Shown here one piece after another: positions 10,392-17,542 of a stretch of 64,000 nucleotides of DNA. Below the pieces are notes generated by a model. It saw nothing but the letters and a program-made list of their open reading frames with translations, was not told the DNA's origin and searched no databases. Origin of the DNA: JAVBNU01 sp031551265 (lineage in GTDB: Bacteria > Cyanobacteriota > Vampirovibrionia > Gastranaerophilales > Gastranaerophilaceae); contig JAVBNU010000007.1 of NCBI GenBank assembly GCA_031551265.1, positions 1-64,000 on the forward strand, in the 5' to 3' direction. Positions within the stretch are counted from its first letter, which is position 1. Each line of letters begins with the position of its first letter. The translations under genes were made by a program, and so were the position numbers.

Positions 10392-10421
10392 AATGCCCCT
10401 GAAAAGCAATGAATTTATTAA

Positions 10422-10559
10422 GTCATCCCGCAGGTCCTAATAGTGTATTTTATAAAAGCGTTTATGTGTGGTATCTTACCAATGCTGGATTCCATTCTGG
10501 AAAGACCCCGCACAGAGCATAAATGATGTATAAATTCGAGCTTGGCGCTGCGGGGTGAC
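10422..10559. repeat. CCCGCAG-type nested palindrome, copy 1
   Basis: Outer stem GTCATCCCGCAG (10422-10433) with CTGCGGGGTGAC (10548-10559); inner stem around GTGTGGTATCTT and AAAGACCCCGCAC. Related copies lie at 26485-26624, 51101-51262 and, as a half element, 63817-63875. The rest of the gap 10392-10587 shows nothing else. Confidence 0.8.
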
Positions 10560-10587
10560 TTGTGAAGTCTACCCATATTTGAAGATG

Positions 10588-10860
10588 TTACTTCATAAGC
10601 TTTTCAATAATCATCAATGCTTCGTCAATTTGGGCTTGTTTAGTTCTTTCGTCAGCCTGTTCAAAAGCGTCGCGGATGCAGTGATTGAGGTGATTGCTTA
10701 AAATATGACTGTTGACTTTTTTAAGAATAGATTGAGTAGCAAGCACTTGAGTGCTGATATCAATGCATTCTCTGTCATCTTCAATCATTTTAAGCAAGCC
10801 ATCAATTTGGCCTTTTGCAGTTTTTAGCAAAGTTATAATTTTTTTATGGTTACAGCTCAT
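10588..10860 (-). CDS. csoR: CsoR-type metal-sensing repressor (DUF156)
   Basis: A 90-residue all-helical DNA-binding repressor. The CsoR/RcnR/FrmR family dissociates from DNA on binding a metal or thiol-reactive ligand. The Cu(I)-sensor triad is in place: Cys in DDRECIDIS, then His and Cys spaced H-x3-C in SNHLNHCI. I start at the ATG at 10860 (MSCNHKK) because GAAAGGG lies 8 bases before it; an upstream in-frame start would add 21 residues that overlap a hairpin. It lies downstream of the Cys-rich protein gene on the same strand, with a hairpin between them, and a CsoR-like operator sits at that gene's promoter. Copper is the most likely effector; the metal is inferred. Confidence 0.85.
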   Translation of the reverse strand: MSCNHKKIITLLKTAKGQIDGLLKMIEDDRECIDISTQVLATQSILKKVNSHILSNHLNHCIRDAFEQADERTKQAQIDEALMIIEKLMK

Positions 10861-10894
10861 AGCCAGCCCTTTCGTAATTATTATAACAGAAAAG

Positions 10895-10918
10895 AAAAAA
10901 CACCCGTAGGTGTTTTTT
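10895..10918 (-). terminator. Hairpin between the Cys-rich gene and csoR
   Basis: AAAAAACACC (10895-10904) and GGTGTTTTTT (10909-10918) form a perfect stem with loop CGTA, and T-runs occur on both strands. Read leftward it would end most transcripts after the Cys-rich gene and let only some continue into csoR, which would give more buffer protein than repressor. Confidence 0.75.
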
Positions 10919-10944
10919 CTCATAAGGGATATGAATTGAAATAC

Positions 10945-11583
10945 CTACTTATTGCAGTTGCAGGGCAGCGCCGGTGCGGCTTTTTTGCAGCAGTCGCAGT
11001 CACAGCCTTTTTTGCATTTGCAATTTTTGTCACATTTACCGTCTTTGCAGCAGTCACATTTTGCTTTAGCCTTACAGCAATCACATTTACAACCGTCTAC
11101 ACATTGACATTTGTCGCTGCATTTGCCGTCTTTGCAGCAATCACATTTAGCTTTGCAGCAGTCACAATCACAGCTTTTTTTGCATTTACAGTTCTTGCCA
11201 CATTTACCGTCTTTACAGCAGTCGCATTTAGCTTTTGCTTTACAGCAATCACATTTACAACCTGCTACACATTGGCATTTGTCGCTGCATTTGCCATCTT
11301 TGCAACAATCACATTTAGCTTTGCAGCAATCGCAGTCACAGCCTTTTTTACATTTACAATTTTTGTCGCATTTACCGTCTTTACAGCAAGCGCACTTTTT
11401 GCAGCAGTCACATTGACAGCCTTCTACGCATTTACAATTTTCGCTGCATTTGCCATCTTTGCAACATGCGCATTGAGGCGCTTTGTCTTGTATAGCGTCT
11501 TTAACGGTTGCTGCTGATGCTATGTTCATGCCGATTGCTAATCCCAAAAATGTAAATAGCGTTACTACTAATAGTTTTTTCAT
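10945..11583 (-). CDS. Exported metallothionein-like Cys-rich repeat protein
   Basis: 212 residues with a clear signal peptide (1 to about 25, MKKLLVVTLF start, cleavage near ASAA). The mature part is six tandem units of about 25 residues, each with ten cysteines in the pattern CxCCKDGKC-x3-CxC-x3-CxCxCC, then a tail PCNCNK: 62 cysteines in all. Units alternate two versions (CSDKCQCV and CDKNCKCKKG). The CxC/CC spacing resembles metallothioneins, but those are cytosolic and this one is exported. The start follows GAAGGAGG. It is first in an operon with csoR, under a near-consensus promoter and a CsoR-like operator, pointing to periplasmic or surface binding of Cu(I) or another soft metal. No named family is recognised. 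Confidence 0.85.
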   Translation of the reverse strand: MKKLLVVTLFTFLGLAIGMNIASAATVKDAIQDKAPQCACCKDGKCSENCKCVEGCQCDCCKKCACCKDGKCDKNCKCKKGCDCDCCKAKCDCCKDGKCSDKCQCVAGCKCDCCKAKAKCDCCKDGKCGKNCKCKKSCDCDCCKAKCDCCKDGKCSDKCQCVDGCKCDCCKAKAKCDCCKDGKCDKNCKCKKGCDCDCCKKAAPALPCNCNK

Positions 11584-11657
11584 TTAGCCTCCTTCAGAGT
11601 TTTGTGTTGTACTATTATTTAAAATCATTGTAATGATTAAGTTTCTGCCATTTTCCA

Positions 11658-11678
11658 ACACCCCACCGGGGTGGTGTA
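11658..11678 (-). promoter_or_regulatory. Candidate CsoR operator
   Basis: ACACCCCACCGGGGTGGTGTA holds nested inverted repeats ACACC/GGTGT and ACCCC/GGGGT, the G/C-tract dyad typical of CsoR sites. It lies just downstream of the -10 box of the Cys-rich gene promoter, where binding would block initiation. Confidence 0.65.
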
Positions 11679-11685
11679 TAGAATT

Positions 11686-11714
11686 AGTATAACATTCGAT
11701 TATAATCTTGTCAA
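11686..11714 (-). promoter_or_regulatory. Promoter of the Cys-rich gene/csoR operon
   Basis: Read leftward: TTGACA (11714-11709), 17 bases, TATACT (11691-11686). This near-perfect sigma-70 promoter implies strong expression unless repressed, which fits the operator next to it. Confidence 0.85.
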
Positions 11715-11767
11715 GATTCGAAGCCGATATAGAGGTTTATGTATCGTAACAATTAACAATTTTAAAT

Positions 11768-11880
11768 TCCCCTCTCCCCGCTGCGGGGGAGGGGTTGGGG
11801 TGAGGGGTATGTTATATTCATGAAGCATTGTACCCCTCATCCGGTCCTTCGGACCACCTTCTCCCGCAATGGGGAGAAGG
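11768..11880. repeat. Cluster of C/G-rich inverted repeats
   Basis: CCCCTCTCCCCGC (11769-11781) with GCGGGGGAGGGG (11783-11794); GAGGGGTA (11802-11809) with TACCCCTC (11831-11838); GGTCC/GGACC at 11843-11855; and CCTTCTCCC with GGGGAGAAGG (11858-11880). A related GAGGG/CCCTC hairpin lies near 15680. It may also serve as a terminator for the MATE gene entering from the right... more precisely it lies after that gene's stop codon at 11914. Confidence 0.7.
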
Positions 11881-11913
11881 ATAACTGGTGGCTGCACGGC
11901 AAATAGTTCTTAA

Positions 11914-13251
11914 TTATGCTGATTTTAAGCCCCACTCAGCTTTTATATGTTTGTATTTATACATCATAACGACAAAAAGCATCAAGCAAATGGTAATTGG
12001 CCCTGCTAGAAATCCTACCCAAAAGCCCATGAAGTAGTATTTAAAGTGGAATGCAAGTAAGACGCCTAAAGGGAAGCCGATGAGAATATAACCTATGAAA
12101 TTTGTTGCAAAAATAAGTTTGGTTTGCTTGATTCCTTTAAATATGCCGCCCAACGCAACCTGAAGTCCGTCAAAAACTTGGAAGCAGCCGACTAATATCA
12201 TAACAGGCGCAATAATATTTATTAATTGCATGTCTTGAGTGAATATACGTGCTAACGGACGCGGGAATGAGGCACATATCAAGCCTGATAGGAGCATAAA
12301 CGAAACACACATTAAAATGCCGATGATGGAGTATCTTTTTATTCCGGTTAAGTTCCTCGCGCCGTTTGAAAATCCGACTTTTATGGCAATAGCGTTGGAA
12401 AGCGCCAAAGGCACCATAAATGCAACGCTCGTGATGATGATAATTATGTTTTGCGCAGCTGCATAGAGTCCAGAAACCCGTCCCAGCAAGAGAGTCATAC
12501 CGTTGAATGCCAAAAATTCAATCGAAATAGCAAATGAAATTGGCAAACCCACTTTTACAATATGCTTGTAATAGCTTCTGTCGTGGTGGTTTCTGAATTT
12601 GAAGTAGTAAAAACAATAACCTAAAACAGCCAAACCCATGATTACCCTGACAATTACGCTTGCAATAGCCAGCCCCTTAACGCCCATTGATGGGATTGGC
12701 CCCAAGCCGAATACGAATATCCAGTTTAGTGCAAGGTTGAGAAATATACTTACAATAGTGACAAAATTGGGGAAGAAAACAATTTCATATGCCTGCAAAA
12801 ACTCTTTCAACGCAGCGTGCAAGTAGCCGCCAAAAACTGAAAAAGCGATTATAAATATATATTCTTTGATTGCAGGAACGAGTTTTGCCTCAAAACCCAT
12901 TAAATCAATGAGTGGGATTGTTGCCCAAATCACAAACAAAGTTACGAATGCACTCAACATCGAAAATCTTACGGTTGGAAAGAAAAATTTTTTCGCTGAT
13001 TTTCGTTGGCCTCTGACGTTGGATAAAATCGGCGAAACACTGATTAAAAGTCCGATGCCGAACATAAAAATACAGCTTACGATGGAATTTGCGATACTTA
13101 TTGATGCGAGTGCGTCAGTTGAATATTTTGCTGCAACAAAGACGTCACCGGCGCCTATCATGATAAATCCGATGTTCCCCATTATTAACGGCAGTGCAAG
13201 AGTTAAAAGTTCCTTCGCGTGATGTCGGTATTTTTTGATTTTGTCTAACAT
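11914..13251 (-). CDS. MATE-family efflux transporter
   Basis: 445 residues with about twelve hydrophobic segments and the family opening KELLTLALPLIMGNIGFIMIGAGDVFVAAKYSTDALA. MATE proteins are inner-membrane antiporters that expel drugs or metabolites using H+ or Na+. The paired six-helix halves are visible, the second starting near VGLPISFAISIEFLAFNG. Length is normal. It is a single-gene unit read toward the repeat cluster at 11768-11880. The substrate cannot be predicted. Confidence 0.9.
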   Translation of the reverse strand: MLDKIKKYRHHAKELLTLALPLIMGNIGFIMIGAGDVFVAAKYSTDALASISIANSIVSCIFMFGIGLLISVSPILSNVRGQRKSAKKFFFPTVRFSMLSAFVTLFVIWATIPLIDLMGFEAKLVPAIKEYIFIIAFSVFGGYLHAALKEFLQAYEIVFFPNFVTIVSIFLNLALNWIFVFGLGPIPSMGVKGLAIASVIVRVIMGLAVLGYCFYYFKFRNHHDRSYYKHIVKVGLPISFAISIEFLAFNGMTLLLGRVSGLYAAAQNIIIIITSVAFMVPLALSNAIAIKVGFSNGARNLTGIKRYSIIGILMCVSFMLLSGLICASFPRPLARIFTQDMQLINIIAPVMILVGCFQVFDGLQVALGGIFKGIKQTKLIFATNFIGYILIGFPLGVLLAFHFKYYFMGFWVGFLAGPITICLMLFVVMMYKYKHIKAEWGLKSA

Positions 13252-13445
13252 TATGTATTAATCATAGCTCAAAAATAAAAGACTATGTCAAATTTAGCTT
13301 CGGAAGCAAATCACGTCCATATCTCATTAAGAAATTAAATCATAAAAACACCCGATAAAAATGCCGTAGGGCGTATAACTTGAACTCCACTTAAAAATAT
13401 TTTCAACTAGCAAATATTTTTATGTTTGTACGTTGAATAAATATA

Positions 13446-15590
13446 ATGGAAATACAGGCACAAAAAAGTTTATTTTTAGTCCATACGCCGAATTTGAGGC
13501 CGTATGGTTATTTGGGCGGGCAGGTTAGTGAAAAGTCAGGTTTTAATGGTGTTTTGATGAAAGATATGATTTCTTTTTCTTCTCGCAAAAAAGACTCGCC
13601 AATCGTCAAAAAACTGATTCAAACAGACTTGAAAAGAACCGAATTTGCAAAAACTCATCCTAAATATTTACCATTGCTTGAGGAGGAGTTTTCAAGAACT
13701 TCACCTGCTCATCTTGTGCTTGATGATAGAGAAAAGGCTTTTATTATGCTTCATTACGGAATTATAGATGGTGAATTTATATCTGACAGAAAAATAGCAG
13801 CTGAAAAACTCGATTTGAGCACTGTTAATTATATGAAAAAAGGAGCATTAAGAAAAATCAGAAATAAAACTTTAATTAACCAGCTTGAGAATTATAGGGA
13901 GGAGCTTAAAGTACCTAAAAAACTAAGATATCTTTTAAAAATGGAAAATACGTATTTTCAAGAATATTATGGCGAAAAAGAATTTAAAAAACTAAGAAAG
14001 GCGTTTGATAATCTTGAAGCGTTGGAAAAAGTTTTCGTAATTCTTTATTACGGGATTCAGGATAATAATCCTCAAACTCAAGTAAAGGCCGGAGCACTGA
14101 TAAAACTTTACAGCAAAGGAATCAATTTAGAAAAAAGTGCTTTTGAAAAAATTAAGGATAAAAACCTGATTGAAAAAATAAAAACTTTAAAGGTTCCCGA
14201 AAATGCGCGATATATTTTAAGTTCCAAACATACTTATTTTGCGGCCGAACATGGCAAAGCAGAATTGAAATGCCTTAAAGATACGTTCAAAAGGCTTGAG
14301 GCGCTTGAAAGAGTCGTTTTAACGCTTTATTACGGCACGGAAAACGGTGAATCAAAAACATTAAGAGCAGTAAGTAAAATGCTTCATATTCCTGAAATGG
14401 TCATAAAAAACATTAAAAAAGATTCTTTAGAGAAGATTAACAACAAAAAACTGATCGATAAACTTGAAGAATTAAAAATACCTAAAGATTTGAGATATTT
14501 GCTAAAGATGGAAAACACTTATTTTGAGGAAAAAATAGGAAAGAATGATTTTGATAATTTTCTTAAGTCCTTTGAAAGGCTTGATGTGTCAGAAAGAACT
14601 GTGATTATACTTCATTACGGCTTGCATAATATTAGGCCCAGAAGCTACGATGGAACGAGTAAAATGTTAAATATTCCAGGAATAACAATGAAAAGACTGA
14701 AACAGTCCGCTCTAGGTAAGTTAGAAAATAAATGGGTAGAACAACTTGAGAATTATAGAGAAAAAATCATTGGGATTCCTCCTGAATTGAGACATTTATT
14801 GGATTTTGAGTTTACGGCTTTCGAAGAAAAATATGGGAAAAACGCGTTGAATGAGCTTAAGCAGTCGGCAGAACCGCTTAAACCGATTGATAAAGTTATA
14901 TTTGCACTTACAACGGGGTTAGACGGTAAATTTCATACTAAAAAAGCAGCCGGTGAAGCTCTCGGAAGGATAAGACATACAATTAAAGAACATTCGAGAA
15001 GATTGCTAAAGAAAATACCTCAAAACATCAAAGATACGTTGAGTGAGTTCTCGTACTCTGTTAAATATAATTCACCGGAAGAAATAAGTGAATTGGTGAA
15101 CCAGCACTACAAAAGAGCCTTTAAGCAAGGTGCCGGAATTGCAAGAGAATTTCATTTTGCCGGTGATTACACCGAAATAGTAGACAATGCTCTGTATACA
15201 GCTGCGAGAAATTTTAAAAATAAGGGAGATAATTTTGAAGCATACTTATATTCGTACATTAGATACGGATTCATAGCTCACTTTGCGTATGCCGGAAAAC
15301 CTCTTTCTTTAGATAAAACTTTTTCAAATAGCGAGGGTACATTGATGGATATTATTCCCGATAAAAAATCAATGACCCCTCAAGAAAACATTTATGTTAA
15401 AGAAATGTCTCAAATTGTGGATTATTTACCTGATGATATACGAAATGTCATAAAGTTAAAGTTCGGATTTGAAGAAGAAGCATTAGAAAATCAAGAAATA
15501 GCAAAAAGACTTAATATTAACGAAAAAACAGTTGACGAAGCACTGCATGAAGGGTTTACGTTGTTGAAGAAAATGGTTAAATCCTTTTGA
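13446..15590 (+). CDS. Poly-sigma4 protein: tandem sigma region-4-like units plus sigma2 and sigma4
   Basis: 714 residues. Residues about 80-524 hold five degenerate units of 94-98 residues, each with a sigma-70 region-4-like helix-turn-helix: a core of the type LxxxERxVxxLxYG...xxxxxSKMLxI...xxxxxKxxALxKL (YG at 103, 201, 295 and 390; unit 5 is weakest). Between units runs a linker such as LRYLLKMENTYFEE. A sigma region-2-like part (about 545-623: DNALYTAARNF, EAYLYSYIRYGFIAHF) and a final region-4 module (about 655-714: LPDDIRNVIKLKFGF, NQEIAKRLNINEKTVDEAL) follow; region 3 is not seen. The N-terminus has a tag ending MISFSS. No good Shine-Dalgarno precedes ATG 13446. It could be an alternative sigma factor or a regulator that mimics sigma4. 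A true RpoD-like factor lies 0.8 kb downstream. The architecture is not one I know. Confidence 0.75.
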   Translation: MEIQAQKSLFLVHTPNLRPYGYLGGQVSEKSGFNGVLMKDMISFSSRKKDSPIVKKLIQTDLKRTEFAKTHPKYLPLLEEEFSRTSPAHLVLDDREKAFIMLHYGIIDGEFISDRKIAAEKLDLSTVNYMKKGALRKIRNKTLINQLENYREELKVPKKLRYLLKMENTYFQEYYGEKEFKKLRKAFDNLEALEKVFVILYYGIQDNNPQTQVKAGALIKLYSKGINLEKSAFEKIKDKNLIEKIKTLKVPENARYILSSKHTYFAAEHGKAELKCLKDTFKRLEALERVVLTLYYGTENGESKTLRAVSKMLHIPEMVIKNIKKDSLEKINNKKLIDKLEELKIPKDLRYLLKMENTYFEEKIGKNDFDNFLKSFERLDVSERTVIILHYGLHNIRPRSYDGTSKMLNIPGITMKRLKQSALGKLENKWVEQLENYREKIIGIPPELRHLLDFEFTAFEEKYGKNALNELKQSAEPLKPIDKVIFALTTGLDGKFHTKKAAGEALGRIRHTIKEHSRRLLKKIPQNIKDTLSEFSYSVKYNSPEEISELVNQHYKRAFKQGAGIAREFHFAGDYTEIVDNALYTAARNFKNKGDNFEAYLYSYIRYGFIAHFAYAGKPLSLDKTFSNSEGTLMDIIPDKKSMTPQENIYVKEMSQIVDYLPDDIRNVIKLKFGFEEEALENQEIAKRLNINEKTVDEALHEGFTLLKKMVKSF

Positions 15591-15859
15591 ATTCCGAAAA
15601 ATGTCGTAGGGGAAGGACTATGTTTATTACCCCTCACCCATTTTTTAGGCTTTCACCATAGTTCAAGCCAAAAAATTGCCCTCTCCCGCAAGGGGCGAGG
15701 GTTAATTATTAATTGTCGTAGGGGGGCTGTCTTGCTCCCTCGCCATTAACGGCTTACCGTTCGGTGACTGACCGTCACCTCACATCCAGCCTCGGCTCGG
15801 TCGCGCTTGAACCTTTACAAAGCTTCGCTTTGTGGTTCTCGTCCATTACGAACACAAAC
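15591..15859. other. Intergenic repeat-rich stretch
   Basis: Contains a hairpin CCCTCTCCC-gcaa-GGGGCGAGGG near 15680-15701, and two short copies of the tRNA-Leu 3' end (TGTCGTAGGGG near 15602 and TGTCGTAGGGGGG at 15714-15726, identical over 13 bases to 15891-15903). No convincing gene; the small ORF at 15807-16049 runs through the tRNA and its terminator. Confidence 0.5.
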
Positions 15860-15887
15860 AAAAAAACGACAATTATGTCGTTTTTTT
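15860..15887 (-). terminator. Terminator of tRNA-Leu
   Basis: AAAAAACGAC (15861-15870) and GTCGTTTTTT (15877-15886) form a stem; read leftward, the transcript ends in a run of U just after the tRNA 3' end. Confidence 0.8.
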
Positions 15888-15890
15888 ATT

Positions 15891-15971
15891 TGTCGTAGGG
15901 GGGACTTGAACCCCCACGGATCTCTCCACACGCTTCTGAGACGTGCGCGTATACCATTCCGCCACTACGAC
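15891..15971 (-). tRNA. tRNA-Leu (anticodon CAG)
   Basis: Read leftward, the acceptor GTCGTAG pairs with CTACGAC, discriminator A, and CCA is not encoded. The D-arm begins TGGCGGAATGGTATAC. The anticodon stem CACGT/GCGTG encloses loop CTCAGAA with anticodon CAG. A variable arm and the T-loop GGTTCAAGTCC follow. At 81 bases it is a class II tRNA with a short variable arm. Truncated copies of its 5' end lie upstream at about 16014-16082 and 16159-16171. Confidence 0.95.
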
Positions 15972-16352
15972 AAGTTTTCAGTTTTCAAGGTTGTGTTTCT
16001 AGCAAGCTTTAAGGCGCGTATACCCCTCCTTCTTTTTTGCTACATTTAGTATCAAAAAAGCGGAGTCATTGACACTACGACATAATTATATTATATTTTC
16101 AAAATCTTATCGGAATGGTATCTAATCTGACAGCGCCTTCGCTTTCAGCTGCGGCTAGCGCCACTACGACATTTGATGTCATGCTGAACTTGTTTCAGCA
16201 TCTGTATGTCTTTGTGTTTCATGCTGATTAAGCTCATTTGGTAGATCCCGGGTCAAGCCCGGGATGACAAAAAATTAGATTTCGGCTTTGCCTCAATCAA
16301 TTTTTATAGTCATTTTAACCAAAAAAAACTTTTTTGGGAACTTTTTTAAAAA
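15972..16352. other. Intergenic region with tRNA-Leu fragments and palindromic repeats
   Basis: Two fragments repeat the 5' end of tRNA-Leu. One (16014-16082) has GCGCGTATACC and CACTACGACA split by about 48 unrelated bases. The other has CGCCACTACGACA at 16159-16171, with the tRNA segment ATACCATTCCG present in inverted form near 16110. Reading leftward, TATAATATAAT lies just before the 16073-16082 fragment. The stretch 16177-16268 holds GTCATGCTGAACTTG...TTCAGCATCTGT and AGATCCCGGG-tcaag-CCCGGGATGAC, a member of the GTCA...TGAC repeat scaffold. No protein gene is seen. Confidence 0.65.
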
Positions 16353-16409
16353 TTGCTCGTCTTGTATAGTATAAGTTCGTTATTTAACATCAATAAATGG
16401 GAGAGAGTT

Positions 16410-17393
16410 TTGGATTGGAAATTACAAAATCTTGCCTACGAGACTGAATCAGGTCTCGGGGAAGATAATAGTGACGATTATGAAAAAGAGTTTGAGGCAT
16501 ACAAGCAGGTATCGCTAAAAAAAGCAGAAAACAGTAAGATTTTCAATGTAAATTATGACAGCGAAGATATTTTGCAGGTATATCTTAAACAAATAGGTAA
16601 GATTAAATTGCTCAAGGGCGACGAAGAGAGAGAGCTTGCGAAAACAGTCAAAGAAGGTAAAGGCAAAGAGGCGAGACTGGCGCGTAAAAAACTGATACAG
16701 GCAAATTTACGTTTGGTAGTCAACATAGCAAAAAGATATGTAGGACGCGGGATTTCCTTTATGGATTTAATTCAGGAAGGCTCGGTCGGCTTGATTAAAG
16801 CATCGAATATGTTTGATTATCGAAAAGGCTATAAATTCAGTACTTATGCGACGTGGTGGATTAAGCAGACTATTTTACGCTGTATTGCGAATAATTCACG
16901 CACAATCAGAATACCTGTATATTTAAATGAAAAAATCAGAACATTGAATGCGGCAAACGTGGCGTTGGCTGAAAAACTTGACCGTGAGCCGAATGATACG
17001 GAATTGGCTGAGGAGTTGAAAACAACGGTTAAAAAAGTTCAATCAATTAAAAAAGCGATTATTAAGGAGCCTGTTAGTCTGGATATGCAAATTGCAGAGG
17101 ATTTGAGTCTTGAGGATTACGTGCAGGATGAGAGTTATCGCGCGCCGGAGTTGAATATTCAAGAAATAATGCTTGAAAAAGACGTGCAAGGATTGTTGAG
17201 GACGCTGAATGAAAGAGAGAGGCTGATACTGGCAGCAAGATTCGGTATTAACGGAGAAAAGCCGAAAACATTAGAGGACATTGGACATATGCTTGGGTTC
17301 TCAAAAGAGAGAATCAGACAAATTCAGGAAAGTATTATCAAAAAACTGAGATACAAGCAACAGTTCAAACATTTGAGAGAATATTTAAATTAA
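16410..17393 (+). CDS. RpoD-like sigma-70 factor
   Basis: Directs RNA polymerase to promoters. Region 1.2 (DILQVYLKQIGKIKLL), region 2 (NLRLVVNIAKRY, FMDLIQEGSVGLIKA, GYKFSTYATWWIKQTI), region 3 and region 4 (LNERERLILAARFG, TLEDIGHMLGFSKERIRQIQ) are all complete. Region 1.1 is short or absent, so this is a small primary or group-2 sigma factor. I choose TTG 16410 (MDWKLQNL, 327 residues) because GGAGAG lies 5 bases before it; a longer frame from TTG 16353 would cover the likely promoter region and has no ribosome site. A terminator follows. Whether it is the only housekeeping factor cannot be told from this window. Confidence 0.9.
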   Translation: MDWKLQNLAYETESGLGEDNSDDYEKEFEAYKQVSLKKAENSKIFNVNYDSEDILQVYLKQIGKIKLLKGDEERELAKTVKEGKGKEARLARKKLIQANLRLVVNIAKRYVGRGISFMDLIQEGSVGLIKASNMFDYRKGYKFSTYATWWIKQTILRCIANNSRTIRIPVYLNEKIRTLNAANVALAEKLDREPNDTELAEELKTTVKKVQSIKKAIIKEPVSLDMQIAEDLSLEDYVQDESYRAPELNIQEIMLEKDVQGLLRTLNERERLILAARFGINGEKPKTLEDIGHMLGFSKERIRQIQESIIKKLRYKQQFKHLREYLN

Positions 17394-17440
17394 ACATTTT
17401 ATATCTTAACAGTTATCCATATAACTTATCGGGAAACAAC

Positions 17441-17476
17441 TGTGTACTTAGCCTTCGGGCGGTACACATTTTTTTT
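17441..17476 (+). terminator. Terminator of the sigma factor gene
   Basis: TGTGTAC (17441-17447) pairs with GTACACA (17462-17468), with an inner GCC-ttcg-GGC hairpin, followed by eight T residues. Confidence 0.85.
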
Positions 17477-17542
17477 ATGTTTCCAAATGGCTATGTACAA
17501 AAGACTGATTGAATAATTCATTTTAAGTCTATACTTTTTTGT

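Noticed and set aside
10846..11517. Plus-strand ORF of 223 residues opposite the Cys-rich gene
   Set aside because: Its Phe/Ala/Thr repeats are just the complement of the Cys/Lys codon repeats; the minus-strand gene has a signal peptide, strong ribosome site, promoter and operator.
11658..11678. Reading the ACCCC/GGGGT dyad as part of the nearby CCCTC/GAGGG repeat cluster
   Set aside because: It lies about 90 bases from that cluster, has different arms and is placed exactly beside the promoter, so an operator fits better.
15807..16049. Plus-strand ORF of 80 residues
   Set aside because: It crosses the tRNA-Leu terminator and the tRNA gene itself.
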